Below are positions 8,101 through 16,401 of a DNA stretch of 44,099 nucleotides, piece after piece. Location of the stretch: positions 1-44,099 of the forward strand of contig JAGOHK010000030.1 in NCBI GenBank assembly GCA_017996175.1. The letters run 5' to 3'. Position numbers and translations under genes: made by a program. The notes beneath the pieces were generated by a model that searched no databases, was not told where the DNA came from, and worked only from the letters and a program-made list of their open reading frames with translations. Each line of letters opens with the position of its first letter. The first letter of the stretch is position 1. Origin of the DNA: Leptospiraceae bacterium (GTDB taxonomy: Bacteria > Spirochaetota > Leptospiria > Leptospirales > Leptospiraceae).

Positions 8101-8256
8101 TTACTTCTCCTTCTTCGCCAATAACTTCTCAATCACAGTCCGCATATAGTTCGCAATAGACCGATTTTCCTTTTTAGCGTTGTTTTCAATCGCAGTATAA
8201 ATCTCTTCCGAGACATCAAAAGAGAGACGTTTAGTTTTTGTTTCTGACTTAGCCAT
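8101..8256 (-). CDS. Small ribbon-helix-helix (CopG/Arc-like) DNA-binding protein
   Basis: 51 residues starting MAKSETKTKRLSFDVSEE. The pattern is a short basic strand (TKRLSFDVS) then two helices (EEIYTAIENNAKKENRS and IANYMRTVIEKLLAKKEK), the classic ribbon-helix-helix fold of small repressors and antitoxins. An AAGGA site lies just before the ATG. It is transcribed away from the membrane-protein gene at 8412, and the shared 155-bp region contains a strong AAAGTAT palindrome that could be its operator. No toxin gene lies directly downstream, so it may be an orphan antitoxin or a plain regulator. Confidence 0.78.
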   Translation of the reverse strand: MAKSETKTKRLSFDVSEEIYTAIENNAKKENRSIANYMRTVIEKLLAKKEK

Positions 8257-8328
8257 AATAATTCCTTAAAGCAATCCTAAACAAAATACTCCGAAGTAAA
8301 GTAGTTTTTATCTTGACGATTTTGAACT

Positions 8329-8358
8329 TTTTAAAGTATAATACTTTAAAATACTTTA
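8329..8358. promoter_or_regulatory. Candidate operator: 23-bp palindrome with repeated ATACTTTA
   Basis: 8329-8351 reads TTTTAAAGTAT, a central A, then ATACTTTAAAA, a perfect inverted repeat with a one-base centre. ATACTTTA repeats at 8341 and 8351, exactly 10 bp apart (one helical turn). Related AAGTAAAG and ATAAAGTA strings flank it (8294-8301, 8380-8388). Spaced half-sites on one DNA face suit a ribbon-helix-helix repressor; the link to the gene at 8101 is inferred. Confidence 0.5.
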
Positions 8359-8411
8359 TAATTAAGTATATATATGCAATATAAAGTAATGACCATAAAA
8401 GGAGAAACCCC

Positions 8412-8837
8412 ATGCTTATCATAACCCCAGACATCCAAACCAACACACCCCAACAGAAACCAACCAAACCCACCAAATGGCTACTCCTGAGTATCCTCAC
8501 AATCGCAATAACAATAGTCGCCATCTTCCAAATGGACACCACAAAACCAGACAATGATTTACTGATCCTACGCAATCTAGAAAGTAAACTAGACGAAGGA
8601 ATCAGTCTCAGGAAAGACGAAAGACTAACATACTGTAAACTCTTACAGGGCGTAAGAAAAATATTCTTAGACCATTGTGAGACCCTGGATTTCAAAACTG
8701 TCTTTTCCAGTGGTAGAATCATTTCCCAATCTCTGACGAAGAAGGATTGTGGAAAAATTGATTACCTATTCCAAGACAAAAACAAAGCACTCATCTGGGC
8801 GCGGGAAAATCTAGGTCACAATACAAAAGCTATTTAG
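8412..8837 (+). CDS. Small single-pass membrane protein, unknown function
   Basis: 141 residues. A Pro/Thr/Gln-rich cytoplasmic start (TPDIQTNTPQQKPTKPTK) leads to one transmembrane helix (WLLLSILTIAITIVAIF, about residues 25-42), then a charged soluble domain with two Cys near residues 74-93 (TYCKLLQGVRKIFLDHCETL) and KKDCGKIDYLFQDKNKALIW. GGAG lies 7 bases before the ATG. The 5' part is unusually C- and A-rich compared with its neighbours, hinting at different origin. No family recognised. Confidence 0.65.
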   Translation: MLIITPDIQTNTPQQKPTKPTKWLLLSILTIAITIVAIFQMDTTKPDNDLLILRNLESKLDEGISLRKDERLTYCKLLQGVRKIFLDHCETLDFKTVFSSGRIISQSLTKKDCGKIDYLFQDKNKALIWARENLGHNTKAI

Positions 8838-9046
8838 AGTTTAATGGCTGTCACCCCCGAAATCTCCAATCGGGGGTCTCAACATGTAGAGATTCCCGAT
8901 AGAAATCCACCCTTCGCTCCAAGTATTCGCGACCAGCGCCTTCGCATGGGAATGACAAGTTGGTGACTGTTTAGTTTAAAACATAGTAGACCATAATCCC
9001 AAATCTTTTATCGGTGTCCATCCGTGTTCATCGGTGGTAATCTTAA
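8838..9046. repeat. Intergenic repeat debris
   Basis: No gene seen. 8853-8877 is a hairpin (ACCCCCGA, 9-base loop, TCGGGGGT) that could serve as a terminator but lacks a T tract. 8886-8955 contains GAGATTCCCGATAGAAAT ... GCATGGGAATGAC, a form of the widespread CATTCCCG/CGGGAATCTC intergenic repeat, split by a CCACCCTTCGCT...CAGCGCCTTCGC block that recurs at 9604-9637. 9011-9041 (TCGGTGTCCATCCGTG...) recurs near 42557 in inverted orientation. Confidence 0.6.
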
Positions 9047-9151
9047 ATGAGTTACTATTCCATTGGAAAATGTAATGGACATTTATTTTTAAAAGATAAA
9101 ATTGTAAACAGAGGACAATGGAAAGAATTCGCGGAGTACTTTAATCTATGA
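9047..9151 (+). CDS. Tiny 34-codon ORF coupled to the next gene; likely a gene remnant
   Basis: Reads MSYYSIGKCNGHLFLKDK then IVNRGQWKEFAEYFNL and stops. Its TGA overlaps the ATG of the next gene (ATGA). The composition looks coding, but the ORF begins straight after the 9011-9041 repeat, so it may be the surviving end of a longer gene cut by that repeat, or a leader peptide. Confidence 0.35.
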   Translation: MSYYSIGKCNGHLFLKDKIVNRGQWKEFAEYFNL

Positions 9152-9579
9152 AAACAACAGAACTTACTTTAAACCAAATCATTTCTACAAGTGGTGATTC
9201 TATTTTGCTTTCCTACAAGTATGAAAACCAAGTCCTCGAATTTACTTTGCATCATTACGAGTTGGATAGGAATATTTTATTCAAAGTAGAAACCTCTGAG
9301 CTTAGAATTTTACTGCATGAAAATTATCCAAAGGATACAACGTCTAAGACTTGTTTTATCGAACTATTTGAGCCTGCAAAAATTTTACAAGTAGCGAATC
9401 ATCACTATATACCGTCACCGGAATTTGGCGCAATGATGAAAGAATGCAAACTAGGACTTAATCTTGTCTATGGAAAGAAGGTAGAGGATAACAAGTATTT
9501 TCTTTCTCTCAAAGGTTCTGAGACTATTCTTTGTTGTGTGCTTAGTAATTTGAGTAAGTTTACGCTCCAGCTCGTGTAG
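9148..9579 (+). CDS. Hypothetical protein, 143 residues
   Basis: No family recognised. It is soluble and strand-rich (ELTLNQIISTSGDSILLSYK, VLEFTLHHYELDRNILFKVE), with CFIELFEPAKILQVANHHYI and a hydrophobic Cys-containing end (ETILCCVLSNLSKFTLQLV). There is no signal peptide. It starts inside the stop of the 34-codon ORF, which suggests coupled translation. It sits alone between two blocks of repeat debris, typical of small accessory genes. Confidence 0.6.
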   Translation: MKTTELTLNQIISTSGDSILLSYKYENQVLEFTLHHYELDRNILFKVETSELRILLHENYPKDTTSKTCFIELFEPAKILQVANHHYIPSPEFGAMMKECKLGLNLVYGKKVEDNKYFLSLKGSETILCCVLSNLSKFTLQLV

Positions 9580-9603
9580 ATAATCCCCTGTATCCCCTTT
9601 ACT

Positions 9604-9656
9604 TCCACCCTTTCGCTAGACGCTCACCAACGCCTTCGCCGGGGACGCTGTTCGAA
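9604..9656. repeat. Repeat block related to 8906-8950
   Basis: TCCACCCTTTCGCT ... CCAACGCCTTCGCCGGGG shares its CCACCCTT(T)CGCT and C(C/A)A(A/G)CGCCTTCGC segments with the earlier debris block. It is GC-rich against AT-rich surroundings, with no coding potential. Confidence 0.5.
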
Positions 9657-9714
9657 GGATTACTTTTTTTATTTTCATATACCTATAATCCTATAATTTT
9701 CCACAACTCCAAAA

Positions 9715-9733
9715 CCCCCTTTCGCAAAGGGGG
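9715..9733. repeat. GC-rich inverted repeat CCCCCTTT/AAAGGGGG
   Basis: CCCCCTTT, loop CGC, AAAGGGGG, followed by GGCAGGGGGATTAC. It is a strong hairpin of a dispersed intergenic type; without a T tract, it is not a clear terminator. Confidence 0.55.
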
Positions 9734-9758
9734 GCAGGGGGATTACATTTCCTTCGTG

Positions 9759-9888
9759 TTACGGATACACTTAGTATTGGGGTAAACTGTCCTCTAAACT
9801 ATCCTGTAAACCGCCTCAAAAAAAAATTCTAGGCGCTTTAGAGGAATCTTTACCCCACAGTTTGGTCTACTATTTAGTGTATCCGTAA
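9759..9888. mobile_element. 130-bp MITE-like element with 58-bp imperfect inverted repeats
   Basis: Left arm 9759-9816 and the reverse complement of right arm 9831-9888 align without gaps and match at 41 of 58 positions by my hand count. The outer 13 bases (TTACGGATACACT) are identical, and the loop is 14 bases, mostly A. The left arm also contains three near-tandem units (GTAAACTGTCCT, CTAAACTATCCT, GTAAACCGCCT). There is no ORF and no clear target-site duplication. It could be a non-autonomous transposable element or a structured RNA. Confidence 0.6.
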
Positions 9889-10108
9889 TATATACAAATT
9901 GCGAACAACTGCTTTTAAATTCCGGATTCACTTGATTTTTAAATCTTTCATTTTTTAAAAATATTTAAACGACCAAATAGCGGCTAATACATACTATACG
10001 CATTACACTGTGCAACTGCGTAATAATTTAAAAAATATTTTTTGCGTATTTTTTTATTCATAAAGTTTCCATTAGCCACTCACGAAGATTTTAATAACTA
10101 GAAATAAT

Positions 10109-10134
10109 AACTCTGTTAGAGACTAACAAGAGTT
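10109..10134. repeat. Hairpin AACTCTGTTAG / CTAACAAGAGTT upstream of the nuclease fragment
   Basis: An 11-bp stem with a one-base bulge and a short loop, 25 bp before the nuclease fragment's start. The rest of 9889-10158 is very AT-rich, and I see no gene or other clear signal there. Confidence 0.45.
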
Positions 10135-10158
10135 AGTTACTACAAGGAACTTATACTT

Positions 10159-10407
10159 ATGAAAACATTATCAATCTTTAAAGCAAAAGTCATCGAAGTA
10201 ATTGATGGCGATACATTCCGAGGCGAAGTGAATCTTGGCTTCGATATTCGGATAACAAGAAGTTTCCGCGTATTCGGAATTGACACACCGGAAATCTTTC
10301 GTCCAAAGTCTGACATGGAACGTGTATTCCTTGTTCTTTGCAGCAGTTGCGAATTCTGGTATCTTAGAGGGGTTAATCTTTCTCTATGCCAAGTTCTTAG
10401 AAGGTAA
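10159..10407 (+). pseudogene. Truncated staphylococcal-type (thermo)nuclease
   Basis: Residues 7-55 are a clear SNase N-terminal half: KVIEVIDGDTFRGEV, then RVFGIDTPEIFRPKSDMER. Residues D18, R37, D42, T43 and E45 correspond to Asp21, Arg35, Asp40, Thr41 and Glu43 of the S. aureus enzyme. After residue 55 the sequence changes character (VFLVLCSSCEFWYLRG...) and the second half, with the other catalytic Arg, is missing. In another frame the same stretch reads FFAAVANSGILEGLIFLYAK, a hydrophobic helix, so the 3' end may come from a different gene. An AAGGA site precedes the ATG. It ends next to the xthA stop (convergent). Confidence 0.75.
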
Positions 10408-11175
10408 TTAAATCTCCATTTCCAATACGATAGGCGCATGATCTGAAACTATTAAAGACTGATCTATAAAACAGGAACGAATATTTTTTGCTAAGTTTTT
10501 AGTTGTAAAAAAATAATCAATGCGCCACCCTTTATTATTTTTTCTTGCATTGAATCTATAAGTCCACCAAGAATATTCGTGTAGTTTTTCAGGATTAGCC
10601 GCCCTAAAGGCATCTATCATTCCAGTTGCTAAAAATTCTGTTAGCCACTGTCTTTCTTCGGGTAGAAATCCACTATTTTTTTCATTTCCTTTTGGATTGT
10701 GGATATCCATGGGTGTATGCGCGATATTTACATCTCCGCAGATAATCAGTTTTTTATATTTTTTCTCCCACTCTTTTTTTTGTTTTAAATAATAATCTAA
10801 AAATTTCATTTTAATAGCCTGTCTTTCTTCGCCAGACGTTCCAGAGGGAAAGTAGGTATTGATAAATGCAAAGTTTTTAAACTCAACTAAGATACTTCTG
10901 CCCTCCGCATCAAATAGTTTATGACCTAAACCAATTACATGAGACTTTGGTTTAATTTTTGTAAATACAGCTGTCCCACTGTATCCTTTTTTTTCAGCAC
11001 TGAATACGAATCCAGTGTAACCTAATTCCAAAAAAAATTCAGGATTCATTTGGGACTCTTCTGCTTTGATTTCTTGAAAAGCAAGAATATCTGGTTTTTC
11101 TTTTTTTATGTATTCGAATAATCCTTTGCTTTTTGCCGATCGAATTCCATTACAGTTTAGTGTGATAAGTTTCAT
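10408..11175 (-). CDS. xthA: Exodeoxyribonuclease III
   Basis: About 255 residues from the preferred start at 11175 (MKLITLNCNGIRSA), which has AAGGA just upstream; an earlier ATG at 11202 would add nine residues. The full set of AP endonuclease/exonuclease III motifs is present: LNCNGIRSA, FQEIKAEE (metal-binding Glu), YSGTAVF, NTYFPSG, CGDVNIAHTPMDIHNPK (Asp, Asn), WRIDYFF and the final SDHAPIVLE (catalytic His). It cleaves DNA at abasic sites and degrades 3' ends in base excision repair. It is cytoplasmic, transcribed alone and divergent from hisD. Confidence 0.95.
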   Translation of the reverse strand: MKLITLNCNGIRSAKSKGLFEYIKKEKPDILAFQEIKAEESQMNPEFFLELGYTGFVFSAEKKGYSGTAVFTKIKPKSHVIGLGHKLFDAEGRSILVEFKNFAFINTYFPSGTSGEERQAIKMKFLDYYLKQKKEWEKKYKKLIICGDVNIAHTPMDIHNPKGNEKNSGFLPEERQWLTEFLATGMIDAFRAANPEKLHEYSWWTYRFNARKNNKGWRIDYFFTTKNLAKNIRSCFIDQSLIVSDHAPIVLEMEI

Positions 11176-11238
11176 TTTTTCCTTTTTGGGATTACTATTC
11201 AATTTAAAGTGTAATCGCTTTGAAATAAATTTCTTTTC

Positions 11239-11244
11239 TATAAT
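11239..11244 (+). promoter_or_regulatory. Possible -10 element of hisD
   Basis: An exact TATAAT lies 24 bases before the hisD ATG. No good -35 at 16-18 bp is seen; TTGAAA at 11220 is only 13 bp away. Confidence 0.3.
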
Positions 11245-11268
11245 GATTATTTAAAATCAATAGTTATT

Positions 11269-12555
11269 ATGGCTATAAAAATTAAGAAACTCAATATAAA
11301 AAATGACAATGAATACAAAGAAATTTTAAGGCGAGCAAAGGGAGACATTTCAGAAGCCTTTGATGTTGTTATTCCTATTTTAAAAGATGTGGAAAAAAAT
11401 GGAGACGAGGCTATTCGTCGTTATACGGAAAAATTTGATAAAATCCAATTGAATGATTTTAGAATTCATACACTGGATAAAGAAGCTAATATTCCTGAGG
11501 ACTGGAAAATTGCCCTAGAAAAAGCCAAATCAAATATACGACAATTTCACGCGACACAACTCAGAATGAAAACAGAGGTTACCGTTAGTGGTAATAGGCT
11601 TGGAGTAAAATATACCCCAGTAGAGTCAGTAGCCGTTTATGCGCCTGGCGGAAAAGCACTGTATCCATCTTCTGTTTTAATGGGCGCAATCCCAGCAAAG
11701 ATAGCCGGAGTGAAAAATATCTCTCTAATTACACCCCCATCCAAAGACGGAGGGCTTAATCCCGTTCTACTTTACGCCGCGCAGATTGCTGGTGTGGATA
11801 CTATTTATACAGTCGGTGGCGCGCAGGGAATCGCTGGCCTTGCATTTGGTACAGAAACAATAACAAAAGCAGAATTTATAGTAGGACCGGGGAATCGTTA
11901 TGTTACTGCCGCCAAATCTTATTTAGCCGGAGTAGGGCAGATTGGAATAGAAAGCCCTGCCGGACCAAGTGAGGTTCTGATTATTGCGGATAAGACATCT
12001 AATCCGGAGTGGATCGCCTGTGATATGTTATCGCAAGCCGAACATGGAGAAGATTCAGTTGCTATACTATGTACTGATTCGGAAGAACTTGCGATTAAAG
12101 TAGACCTTGAATTGAAAAAAGCGTTATCCGAAAGACCTAAACGTAGAGAAATGAAAGAACGCGCAATTGATGACAATAGTTATATATTAATATTCCCTAA
12201 TATAGAGGAATGTATCGATTTTTCAAATCTCTATGCACCCGAGCACCTCGAGATTATGACTTCGAATTATGATTCTGACTTCGAAAAAATTATTCACGCT
12301 GGCTCTGTTTTTTTGGGACAGTACTCCCCTGTAGCAATGGGAGATTATATTTCAGGAACAAATCACGTTTTACCGACAGCCGGCGGGAGTAGAATCTATT
12401 CTTCCCTTGGGGTAGATACATTTTTAAAACGAGTAACCTATCAAGAAATTCGTCGTGAATCACTAAAAGAACTTTATCCATTCGTAAAAACTTTATCTGA
12501 AATTGAAGGTTTGGATGAAGAACATGGAACTTCGGTTTATTTGCGAACTTTATAG
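11269..12555 (+). CDS. hisD: Histidinol dehydrogenase
   Basis: 428 residues, the normal size. It oxidises L-histidinol to L-histidine in two NAD-dependent steps, the last of histidine synthesis. Family motifs: PGGKALYPSSVLMGAIPAK, VGGAQGIAGLAFGTE, VGPGNRYVTAAK, GPSEVLIIAD, the zinc and active-site regions SQAEHGEDS and YAPEHLEIM, and GDYISGTNHVLPTAGG. There is no strong ribosome-binding site before the ATG. It is monocistronic here, with no other his gene nearby. Confidence 0.97.
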   Translation: MAIKIKKLNIKNDNEYKEILRRAKGDISEAFDVVIPILKDVEKNGDEAIRRYTEKFDKIQLNDFRIHTLDKEANIPEDWKIALEKAKSNIRQFHATQLRMKTEVTVSGNRLGVKYTPVESVAVYAPGGKALYPSSVLMGAIPAKIAGVKNISLITPPSKDGGLNPVLLYAAQIAGVDTIYTVGGAQGIAGLAFGTETITKAEFIVGPGNRYVTAAKSYLAGVGQIGIESPAGPSEVLIIADKTSNPEWIACDMLSQAEHGEDSVAILCTDSEELAIKVDLELKKALSERPKRREMKERAIDDNSYILIFPNIEECIDFSNLYAPEHLEIMTSNYDSDFEKIIHAGSVFLGQYSPVAMGDYISGTNHVLPTAGGSRIYSSLGVDTFLKRVTYQEIRRESLKELYPFVKTLSEIEGLDEEHGTSVYLRTL

Positions 12556-12648
12556 AATACTTTGTATCTATAGCGTGTTTTTGTGGCAAATATTCCTTAT
12601 GCTAAGTATTTACAATATTTCTTTTGATAGAAAAAAAAACTGCTTTAC

Positions 12649-12666
12649 AAACTAGAAAATTAGTTT
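12649..12666. repeat. Inverted repeat AAACTA-N6-TAGTTT upstream of the STAS gene
   Basis: Perfect 6-bp arms 53 bp before the STAS start, in a non-coding gap of 163 bp. It could be a regulator site; nothing else supports that. Confidence 0.3.
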
Positions 12667-12718
12667 AAAAGGTCATATTTCTGAAAGGCACTGATGTGCA
12701 AAATTTTCTGGAGGAGAT

Positions 12719-13042
12719 ATGGATTTAAAATTTAAAGAGAAAGGTAAACATAAGATAGTTAGGCTCAGTGGGAGTTTAGATATTTACACAGCGTCTAAAG
12801 TAAAAAAGGAAATTACGCAGATTATCGACGAAGAAGAATGTGAGTCAGTTGTTTTTGATATGTCAGAGGTGCAACACATGGACTCATCTGGTATTGCTTT
12901 ACTTGCTAATATCCAAAAGAAAATGAAATCAGGCGGAAATAAATTTGCCCTCCTAGCTCCAACAAATGATATTATGGGCGTTCTCAAACTTTCTTCTTTG
13001 GATTCCTTTTTTACTATTTACCAGAATGAATTGGCTATTTGA
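12719..13042 (+). CDS. STAS-domain anti-sigma factor antagonist
   Basis: 107 residues, one STAS domain, SpoIIAA/RsbV-like: LSGSLDIYTASKVKKEI, VVFDMSEVQHMDSSGIALL and a final LKLSSLDSFFTIY. D55-S56-S57-G58 is the conserved loop in which a serine is phosphorylated by the partner anti-sigma kinase, switching the antagonist off. A strong GGAGG site precedes the ATG. No kinase or phosphatase partner adjoins it. Confidence 0.93.
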   Translation: MDLKFKEKGKHKIVRLSGSLDIYTASKVKKEITQIIDEEECESVVFDMSEVQHMDSSGIALLANIQKKMKSGGNKFALLAPTNDIMGVLKLSSLDSFFTIYQNELAI

Positions 13043-13137
13043 GTAGAATTTATCTAGGGGCAGGTCTGTCCCAGTCAGTTTATTGCAGGATTTGGAAATT
13101 GCTCGCAACCGAGCCTTGTTTTTTGGGTGCTTGGATA

Positions 13138-13219
<82 letters not shown>

Positions 13220-13225
13220 TTATTA

Positions 13226-13257
13226 GCTATAATTTCTGATTTGACTTTTGTGTCAAA
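13226..13257 (-). promoter_or_regulatory. Candidate promoter of tRNA-Leu
   Basis: On the minus strand TTGACA (13256-13251) is followed after 19 bp by TATAGC (13231-13226), six bases before the tRNA. The -35 lies within an inverted repeat TTTGAC-N6-GTCAAA (13240-13257). TATAAT at 13228-13233 on the plus strand might instead serve the kinase gene that follows. Confidence 0.4.
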
Positions 13258-13276
13258 CTAGAAATTAGTAAACCCC

Positions 13277-15340
13277 ATGCCCGACGAACAAACTAAATCG
13301 AATGAAAAAATTAAAATCTTTATAGTAGAAGATGATCCAATTATTAACATGCATTTGGAATTTATGCTTAGAGAAAAAGGTTATAGCGTTGCAGGGAATG
13401 CAACCAACGGGTCAAACGCTATCGAAGGTATACGAATTTCAACTCCAGATATTGTTCTAATGGACGTATCCATTGAAGGGGAAATAGACGGTATCGAAAC
13501 TGCAAAGATTATTAGAAATGAATTTAATATACCCGTAGTTTTTATTACCTCATTTTCTGATGAAAAAACAATAGCGCGTGCTAAGATAGCAACTCCTTTT
13601 GGGTATCTGATTAAACCAGTTTCACCAAAGGATCTCTACATTGCCATTGATATTTCCCTCTATAACCATTCAATGGAAAGGCAACTGAAAGAAAGTGAAG
13701 AATGGTTTCATACAAGTCTTCAAAGTATTAGTGATGGGATAATTACAGTTGATAATGATGAAAACGTAAAATTTATTAACTCTACTGCGGAAAAAATTTT
13801 AAATTTGAAAAGTTCTATGATTGGAGACCTTCTGGTTAATGTCTATAATCCGGTGCGCGAGGTGAATACTGATTTTAAGCCTTCTCCCGATTATATTTAT
13901 TTTGCTGGTCAACGGGATTATATTTATTTGCCGCAGTTAGATGGTTCAAAAATTTTCTTAGAAGAAACAGTTCGCCCAATCCAAAACAATAAGACGGGTA
14001 GCTTTCTTGGAAAAATCATAGTTTTTAAAGATATAACTAAAAAATTATTCTTGGAGCGCAAACTAGTTATTCGCCTGAGTTATGAAATTGGGATAAGTAA
14101 TTTTTCTAAAGTTCTACTCTCTCCGCTTACAAGTATAAAAAATTTCAATCATTCTCTCCAAGAACTTCTTTCTTATCTCGATATGACTCGTGTTACTTAC
14201 TTTAATTTTTCAAGATTAGAGCCGGAAATTTCTTTTTCCATAGTAGAGGAGGCTAGGATTAGTAATTCAATTCCTTCTTCTCAGAATATTGATGAGGAGT
14301 TTATGAGCGTAATCCGCTACTCTATGGAAGCATTCAAAGGAAACCAACTTATATGCGGCGGTCAAAATTATAGTTTAGAAAAGTTTCACCAAATTTTAAA
14401 TAGTAGAAAAATTAAATCTTACATTTTTATACCTATATTCTATCAGCATTCTCTTGCAGGTTTTATATTCTTTGAAGATATATTTCAATCGAGAGATTGG
14501 CCGGAAGAAGATTTGCAGATCTTTAGAATCATCGGAGATCTTTTTTCTACTTTTATAGAAAGGACACGTAATGAAAATCTTATGAAAAATCATAGGGATT
14601 ATTTAGAAAAGTTGGTAGAAGAAAAAACAAGTGAACTACAAAATGCAGTAAAGTTAGCTCAGGCGGCTAACGTTGCAAAGAGTGAATTTTTAGCAAATAT
14701 GAGCCATGAACTTAGAACTCCTCTAAACTCCATTATTGGATTTTCTAAGTTAATTCGTCTTCCGGAAGAATTTCAAAAAGAAAAAGAGTTCATTACCTAT
14801 ATCAATACTGCTGGCAATCATTTACTCAAATTAGTCAATGATATATTAGATATTTCTAAAATGGAATCCGGAAAAATGGTAATTACTAAATCTAAATTTG
14901 ATTTGTATGATTCTTTAAAGAATTCGATTCTTATCATGATGCCACAGGCATCGAAAAAAAATATGCAAATAGTTTATCCTACTCAAAAAGAAATATTTTT
15001 TAATGGCGATGAAAAAAGAATTCGTCAGGTGTTCTTAAACTTAATTTCCAATGCGATAAAATTCACGAGCGATAACGGGCTAATAGAAATTAGCCTTACT
15101 TTATTAGAGCATTTTGTAGAAATCTCATTTAAAGATAATGGCATAGGTATTAGTCCTGAACATCAAAAATTTATTTTTGATAAGTTTTATCAGATTGGTC
15201 AAGTTATGTATTCGGAAAATGAAGGGACTGGTCTAGGGCTTTCTATTTCTAAACATATTGTCGAAACACATGGTGGAGTAATATTATTAGAAAGTTCTCC
15301 AGGAAGTGGCTCCAAGTTTACGGTGAGGTTTCCCTTATAA
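13277..15340 (+). CDS. Hybrid sensor histidine kinase, REC-PAS-GAF-HisKA-HATPase
   Basis: 687 residues, no membrane segment, so cytoplasmic. Residues 12-125 are a receiver domain (FIVEDD, phospho-acceptor D63 in LMDVSIEG, K113). Residues about 140-260 are a PAS domain ([20 protein letters not shown]). Residues about 275-440 are GAF-like, and a coiled coil leads to HisKA with H477 in [12 protein letters not shown]. The ATPase domain has [25 protein letters not shown] and GSKFTV. The N-terminal receiver implies that it is itself an acceptor of phosphate from another kinase. It overlaps the 3' end of the convergent gene by 6 bp. Confidence 0.93.
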   Translation: MPDEQTKSNEKIKIFIVEDDPIINMHLEFMLREKGYSVAGNATNGSNAIEGIRISTPDIVLMDVSIEGEIDGIETAKIIRNEFNIPVVFITSFSDEKTIARAKIATPFGYLIKPVSPKDLYIAIDISLYNHSMERQLKESEEWFHTSLQSISDGIITVDNDENVKFINSTAEKILNLKSSMIGDLLVNVYNPVREVNTDFKPSPDYIYFAGQRDYIYLPQLDGSKIFLEETVRPIQNNKTGSFLGKIIVFKDITKKLFLERKLVIRLSYEIGISNFSKVLLSPLTSIKNFNHSLQELLSYLDMTRVTYFNFSRLEPEISFSIVEEARISNSIPSSQNIDEEFMSVIRYSMEAFKGNQLICGGQNYSLEKFHQILNSRKIKSYIFIPIFYQHSLAGFIFFEDIFQSRDWPEEDLQIFRIIGDLFSTFIERTRNENLMKNHRDYLEKLVEEKTSELQNAVKLAQAANVAKSEFLANMSHELRTPLNSIIGFSKLIRLPEEFQKEKEFITYINTAGNHLLKLVNDILDISKMESGKMVITKSKFDLYDSLKNSILIMMPQASKKNMQIVYPTQKEIFFNGDEKRIRQVFLNLISNAIKFTSDNGLIEISLTLLEHFVEISFKDNGIGISPEHQKFIFDKFYQIGQVMYSENEGTGLGLSISKHIVETHGGVILLESSPGSGSKFTVRFPL

Positions 15341-15712
15341 ATCTAGTGTATCGGAAATATTTTCGATCTCTTTTGTTTCGTCTGATTCGACTTTTCCGAG
15401 ATAACAGAATTTGCAGCCATAAATATGAACCGGCTTTCTTCCGTTTTGACCAAAACTATCTTCCATATAGGCGTATAAAAATTCTGTTTTTTTAAGTCCC
15501 GTACCGCAGACTGGGCAGATTCTCGGACGTTGAATATTCTTATCCCAATTTTTACCGTAAACTTTTCTAGGATCTGCACCTTGAAAATTATCTTCTCTTT
15601 CTTCCCGCCTGGATTTTTCTTTGTCTAATCTTTTGTCCTCCGAGGTATAAAAGAACATAAGAATAATCCCGACAAAAATTAATGTAAATAATATACTGAA
15701 GAAACTAAGCAT
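15335..15712 (-). CDS. Membrane-anchored zinc-ribbon protein
   Basis: 125 residues. One N-terminal transmembrane helix ([20 protein letters not shown]), a charged linker ([16 protein letters not shown]), then a four-cysteine pattern, CPVC at about 80-83 and CKFC about 35 residues later, typical of a zinc ribbon facing the cytoplasm. Function unknown. It is last in a minus-strand run, 11 bp after the nucleotidyltransferase gene. Confidence 0.75.
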   Translation of the reverse strand: MLSFFSILFTLIFVGIILMFFYTSEDKRLDKEKSRREEREDNFQGADPRKVYGKNWDKNIQRPRICPVCGTGLKKTEFLYAYMEDSFGQNGRKPVHIYGCKFCYLGKVESDETKEIENISDTLDL

Positions 15713-15723
15713 TAGCCGCTACC

Positions 15724-16401
15724 TTAAATACTCAAATAGGAATTTATTTTATTTGCCATTGTTTCAGGGACTTTGAATCCACCGTCTTGTACACGTTCAA
15801 TGTATTTTTTAAAGGAATAGGAATGTTGCGAAGAATGTATTAAACCTAAAAAACAATCTGCCAAAGATTGTTCGATTGCATTGCATAACTCTATATCATC
15901 ATCCAATCTTTGTTCGTATTGATAGAGTAATTTTCTGTTAATGCCGCGACATATAGATCTATAAAATCCAAATTTTATAAGAGAGAGCGAATTAAAATTT
16001 CTAATTTTTAAATCATAATCTAACTGGCTCAAATTAATACAGTCAACTACTTGAACAGGATAGGATTTATTTGAATACTCATACACTAACGTATTTATGA
16101 GTAAGTTTTTATATAAATTTAGTCTTGTACAATTTTCATGATCACAATCTCCAATTCTTCCTCTATCGCAATTCAAATACATGACAACATCTGTATCGGA
16201 ATGTTCTGTTGCTTGTCCAAAATTTACAGAGCCCATTAAATCAAATGCTATCGTGTCGCCCGTGGACTCAATTAAATCTACAAATCTTTTGAAATCATTA
16301 ATTCTATTTCTGGATACAGAGGTTTCATGTCCACGGAAGAATTTTTTTAGACCGTTGAATTCTTTTATGATTGGATGATTTTGAAAACGTCTAATACCCA
16401 T
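15724..16401 (-). CDS. Pol-beta-type nucleotidyltransferase-domain protein
   Basis: 225 residues. Residues 57-75 carry the nucleotidyltransferase signature (DLMGSVNFGQATEHSDTDVV: G57-S58 and the metal-binding D69 and D71). A third carboxylate is probably in VQVVDCINL. The insert CDRGRIGDCDHENC (residues 78-91) could bind a metal. The family transfers nucleotides to proteins, RNA or small molecules; the substrate is unknown. Its ATG overlaps the stop of the metallophosphoesterase gene by one base, so the two are probably coupled. Confidence 0.8.
   Translation of the reverse strand: MGIRRFQNHPIIKEFNGLKKFFRGHETSVSRNRINDFKRFVDLIESTGDTIAFDLMGSVNFGQATEHSDTDVVMYLNCDRGRIGDCDHENCTRLNLYKNLLINTLVYEYSNKSYPVQVVDCINLSQLDYDLKIRNFNSLSLIKFGFYRSICRGINRKLLYQYEQRLDDDIELCNAIEQSLADCFLGLIHSSQHSYSFKKYIERVQDGGFKVPETMANKINSYLSI

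Noticed and set aside
8249..8722. Minus-strand ORF of 157 codons with hydrophobic stretches
   Set aside because: It overlaps both the RHH gene, which has a good ribosome-binding site and fold, and the plus-strand gene at 8412, also with a good site. Its hydrophobic runs are the reverse of those genes.
8853..8877. Rho-independent terminator for the 8412 gene
   Set aside because: The GC-rich stem is good but no T tract follows on either strand, so it is kept only as part of the repeat debris.
10140..10439. Minus-strand ORF over the nuclease fragment
   Set aside because: The plus strand carries clear SNase motifs; the antisense frame shows none.
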